Origin: an uncultured Oscillospiraceae bacterium
GTDB lineage: Bacteria > Bacillota > Clostridia > Oscillospirales > Acutalibacteraceae
Assembly: GCA_910587835.1 (NCBI GenBank)
Contig: CAJUNQ010000020.1
Span: forward strand, 1 to 5,818
Length of the DNA stretch: 5,818 bases
Reading direction: 5' to 3'
Shown here one piece after another: positions 5,632 through 5,818 of the stretch. The notes below the pieces were generated by a model. The model saw only the letters and a list, made by a program, of their open reading frames with translations. It had not been told where the DNA came from and ran no database searches. The position numbers and the translations under genes were made by a program. How positions within the stretch are numbered: the first letter of the stretch is position 1; each line of letters starts with the position of its first letter.

Positions 5632-5728
5632 CTTGACAAACCGAAAACGGTGTGATATGATAAGCAAGCTCTCAAAAAGAGCCCCCAAGCGCAAGCGAGG
5701 GCCGACTGAAAAAAGTCGAAAAAAAGGA
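5632..5728 (+). repeat. Tandem promoter-leader repeat, unit 1 (97 bp)
   Basis: This unit begins with CTTGACAAA and is repeated from 5729 with the same 97-base period. It contains promoter P2 and encodes three small hairpins: GCTCT-CAAAA-AGAGC (5668-5682), CCC-AA-GC-GCAA-GC-GA-GGG (5684-5701) and CGACT-GAAAAA-AGTCG (5703-5718). It ends in an A-run that leads into the -35 of the next unit. Such duplicated promoter blocks are common ahead of clostridial rRNA operons. Confidence 0.8.
5633..5661 (+). promoter_or_regulatory. Promoter P2 of the stable-RNA array
   Basis: TTGACA (5633-5638), a 17-base spacer and TATGAT (5656-5661) with a TGA extension (5653-5655). A-rich sequence (about 5601-5628) lies upstream. 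The predicted start is near 5668, at the foot of the first hairpin. Confidence 0.87.
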
Positions 5729-5818
5729 CTTGACAAATCAAACCGAGTGTGGTAAGATAGTCAGGCTGCTCGAAAGAGCCCCAAGCGCAAGCGCGGGTCG
5801 GCTGAAAAAAGTCGAAAA
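5729..5818 (+). repeat. Tandem promoter-leader repeat, unit 2 (cut by window edge)
   Basis: This is the second copy of the 97-base unit, beginning CTTGACAAA and complete to 5818. The three hairpins recur with changes that keep pairing: GCTC-GAAA-GAGC (5768-5779) now has a GNRA-type loop, CCC/GGG around GC-GCAA-GC recurs at 5780-5797, and CGGCT-GAAAAA-AGTCG (5799-5814) has one G·U pair. By the period, a further TTGACA would lie just beyond the window at about 5826. Confidence 0.75.
5730..5758 (+). promoter_or_regulatory. Promoter P3 of the stable-RNA array
   Basis: TTGACA (5730-5735), a 17-base spacer and TAAGAT (5753-5758) with a TGG extension (5750-5752). The A-run at 5719-5725 directly upstream is UP-element-like. 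Start predicted near 5765. With P1 and P2 it drives whatever lies to the right, most likely an rRNA or tRNA operon; that gene itself is not in the window. Confidence 0.87.

Noticed and set aside
1..5818. CRISPR array, tRNA or rRNA gene, insertion sequence with transposase
   Set aside because: No regularly spaced repeat with unique spacers, no cloverleaf or rRNA core sequence, and no transposase reading frame was seen; the only tandem repeat is the two-unit promoter block.

Overview
The window looks like chromosomal DNA from a GC-rich, low-redundancy clostridial Firmicute, most likely an Oscillospiraceae/Ruminococcaceae-type gut anaerobe. This is inferred from strong AGGAGG ribosome binding sites at 7-base spacing, GTG starts in GTGA overlaps, a GC-rich coding region next to AT-rich consensus sigma-A promoters, and the protein families. 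No species call is possible from the sequence alone.

All six protein genes lie on the minus strand. Reading from right to left, transcription begins at about 5553. A three-gene operon follows: metA (homoserine O-acyltransferase, predicted acetyl-CoA specific), a short epoxyqueuosine-reductase-like double [4Fe-4S] protein, and a HAD-superfamily phosphatase. Both junctions are 4-base GTGA overlaps. The operon ends in a hairpin-rich AT tract at about 3108-3174. Next comes a single GNAT acetyltransferase (2287-2889). A noncoding stretch (1817-2286) then holds a complete imperfectly palindromic element of about 168 bp. After it comes a two-gene membrane operon, a short NfeD protein followed directly by an SPFH/stomatin-like protein, closed by a strong intrinsic terminator (360-390). 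The left edge (1-118) holds a second, edge-truncated member of what looks like the same palindromic family.

The right 400 bp carry no protein gene. They hold an array of consensus promoters pointing rightward, out of the window: one at 5497-5525 and two more in tandem 97-bp repeats (5632-5728, 5729-5818). All have TTGACA, a 17-base spacer and a good -10. Each repeat also encodes the same set of small hairpins and an A-rich tract ahead of the next promoter. This architecture is typical of a stable-RNA (rRNA or tRNA) operon starting just beyond base 5818.

The most interesting point is at the metA/stable-RNA boundary. The leftward metA promoter and the rightmost-pointing P1 promoter face each other, with predicted start sites only about 20 bp apart. 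A perfect 7-bp inverted repeat fills the space between them, so both transcripts would begin with the same stem-loop. No clearly new protein system is visible; the unusual content is in the noncoding DNA.
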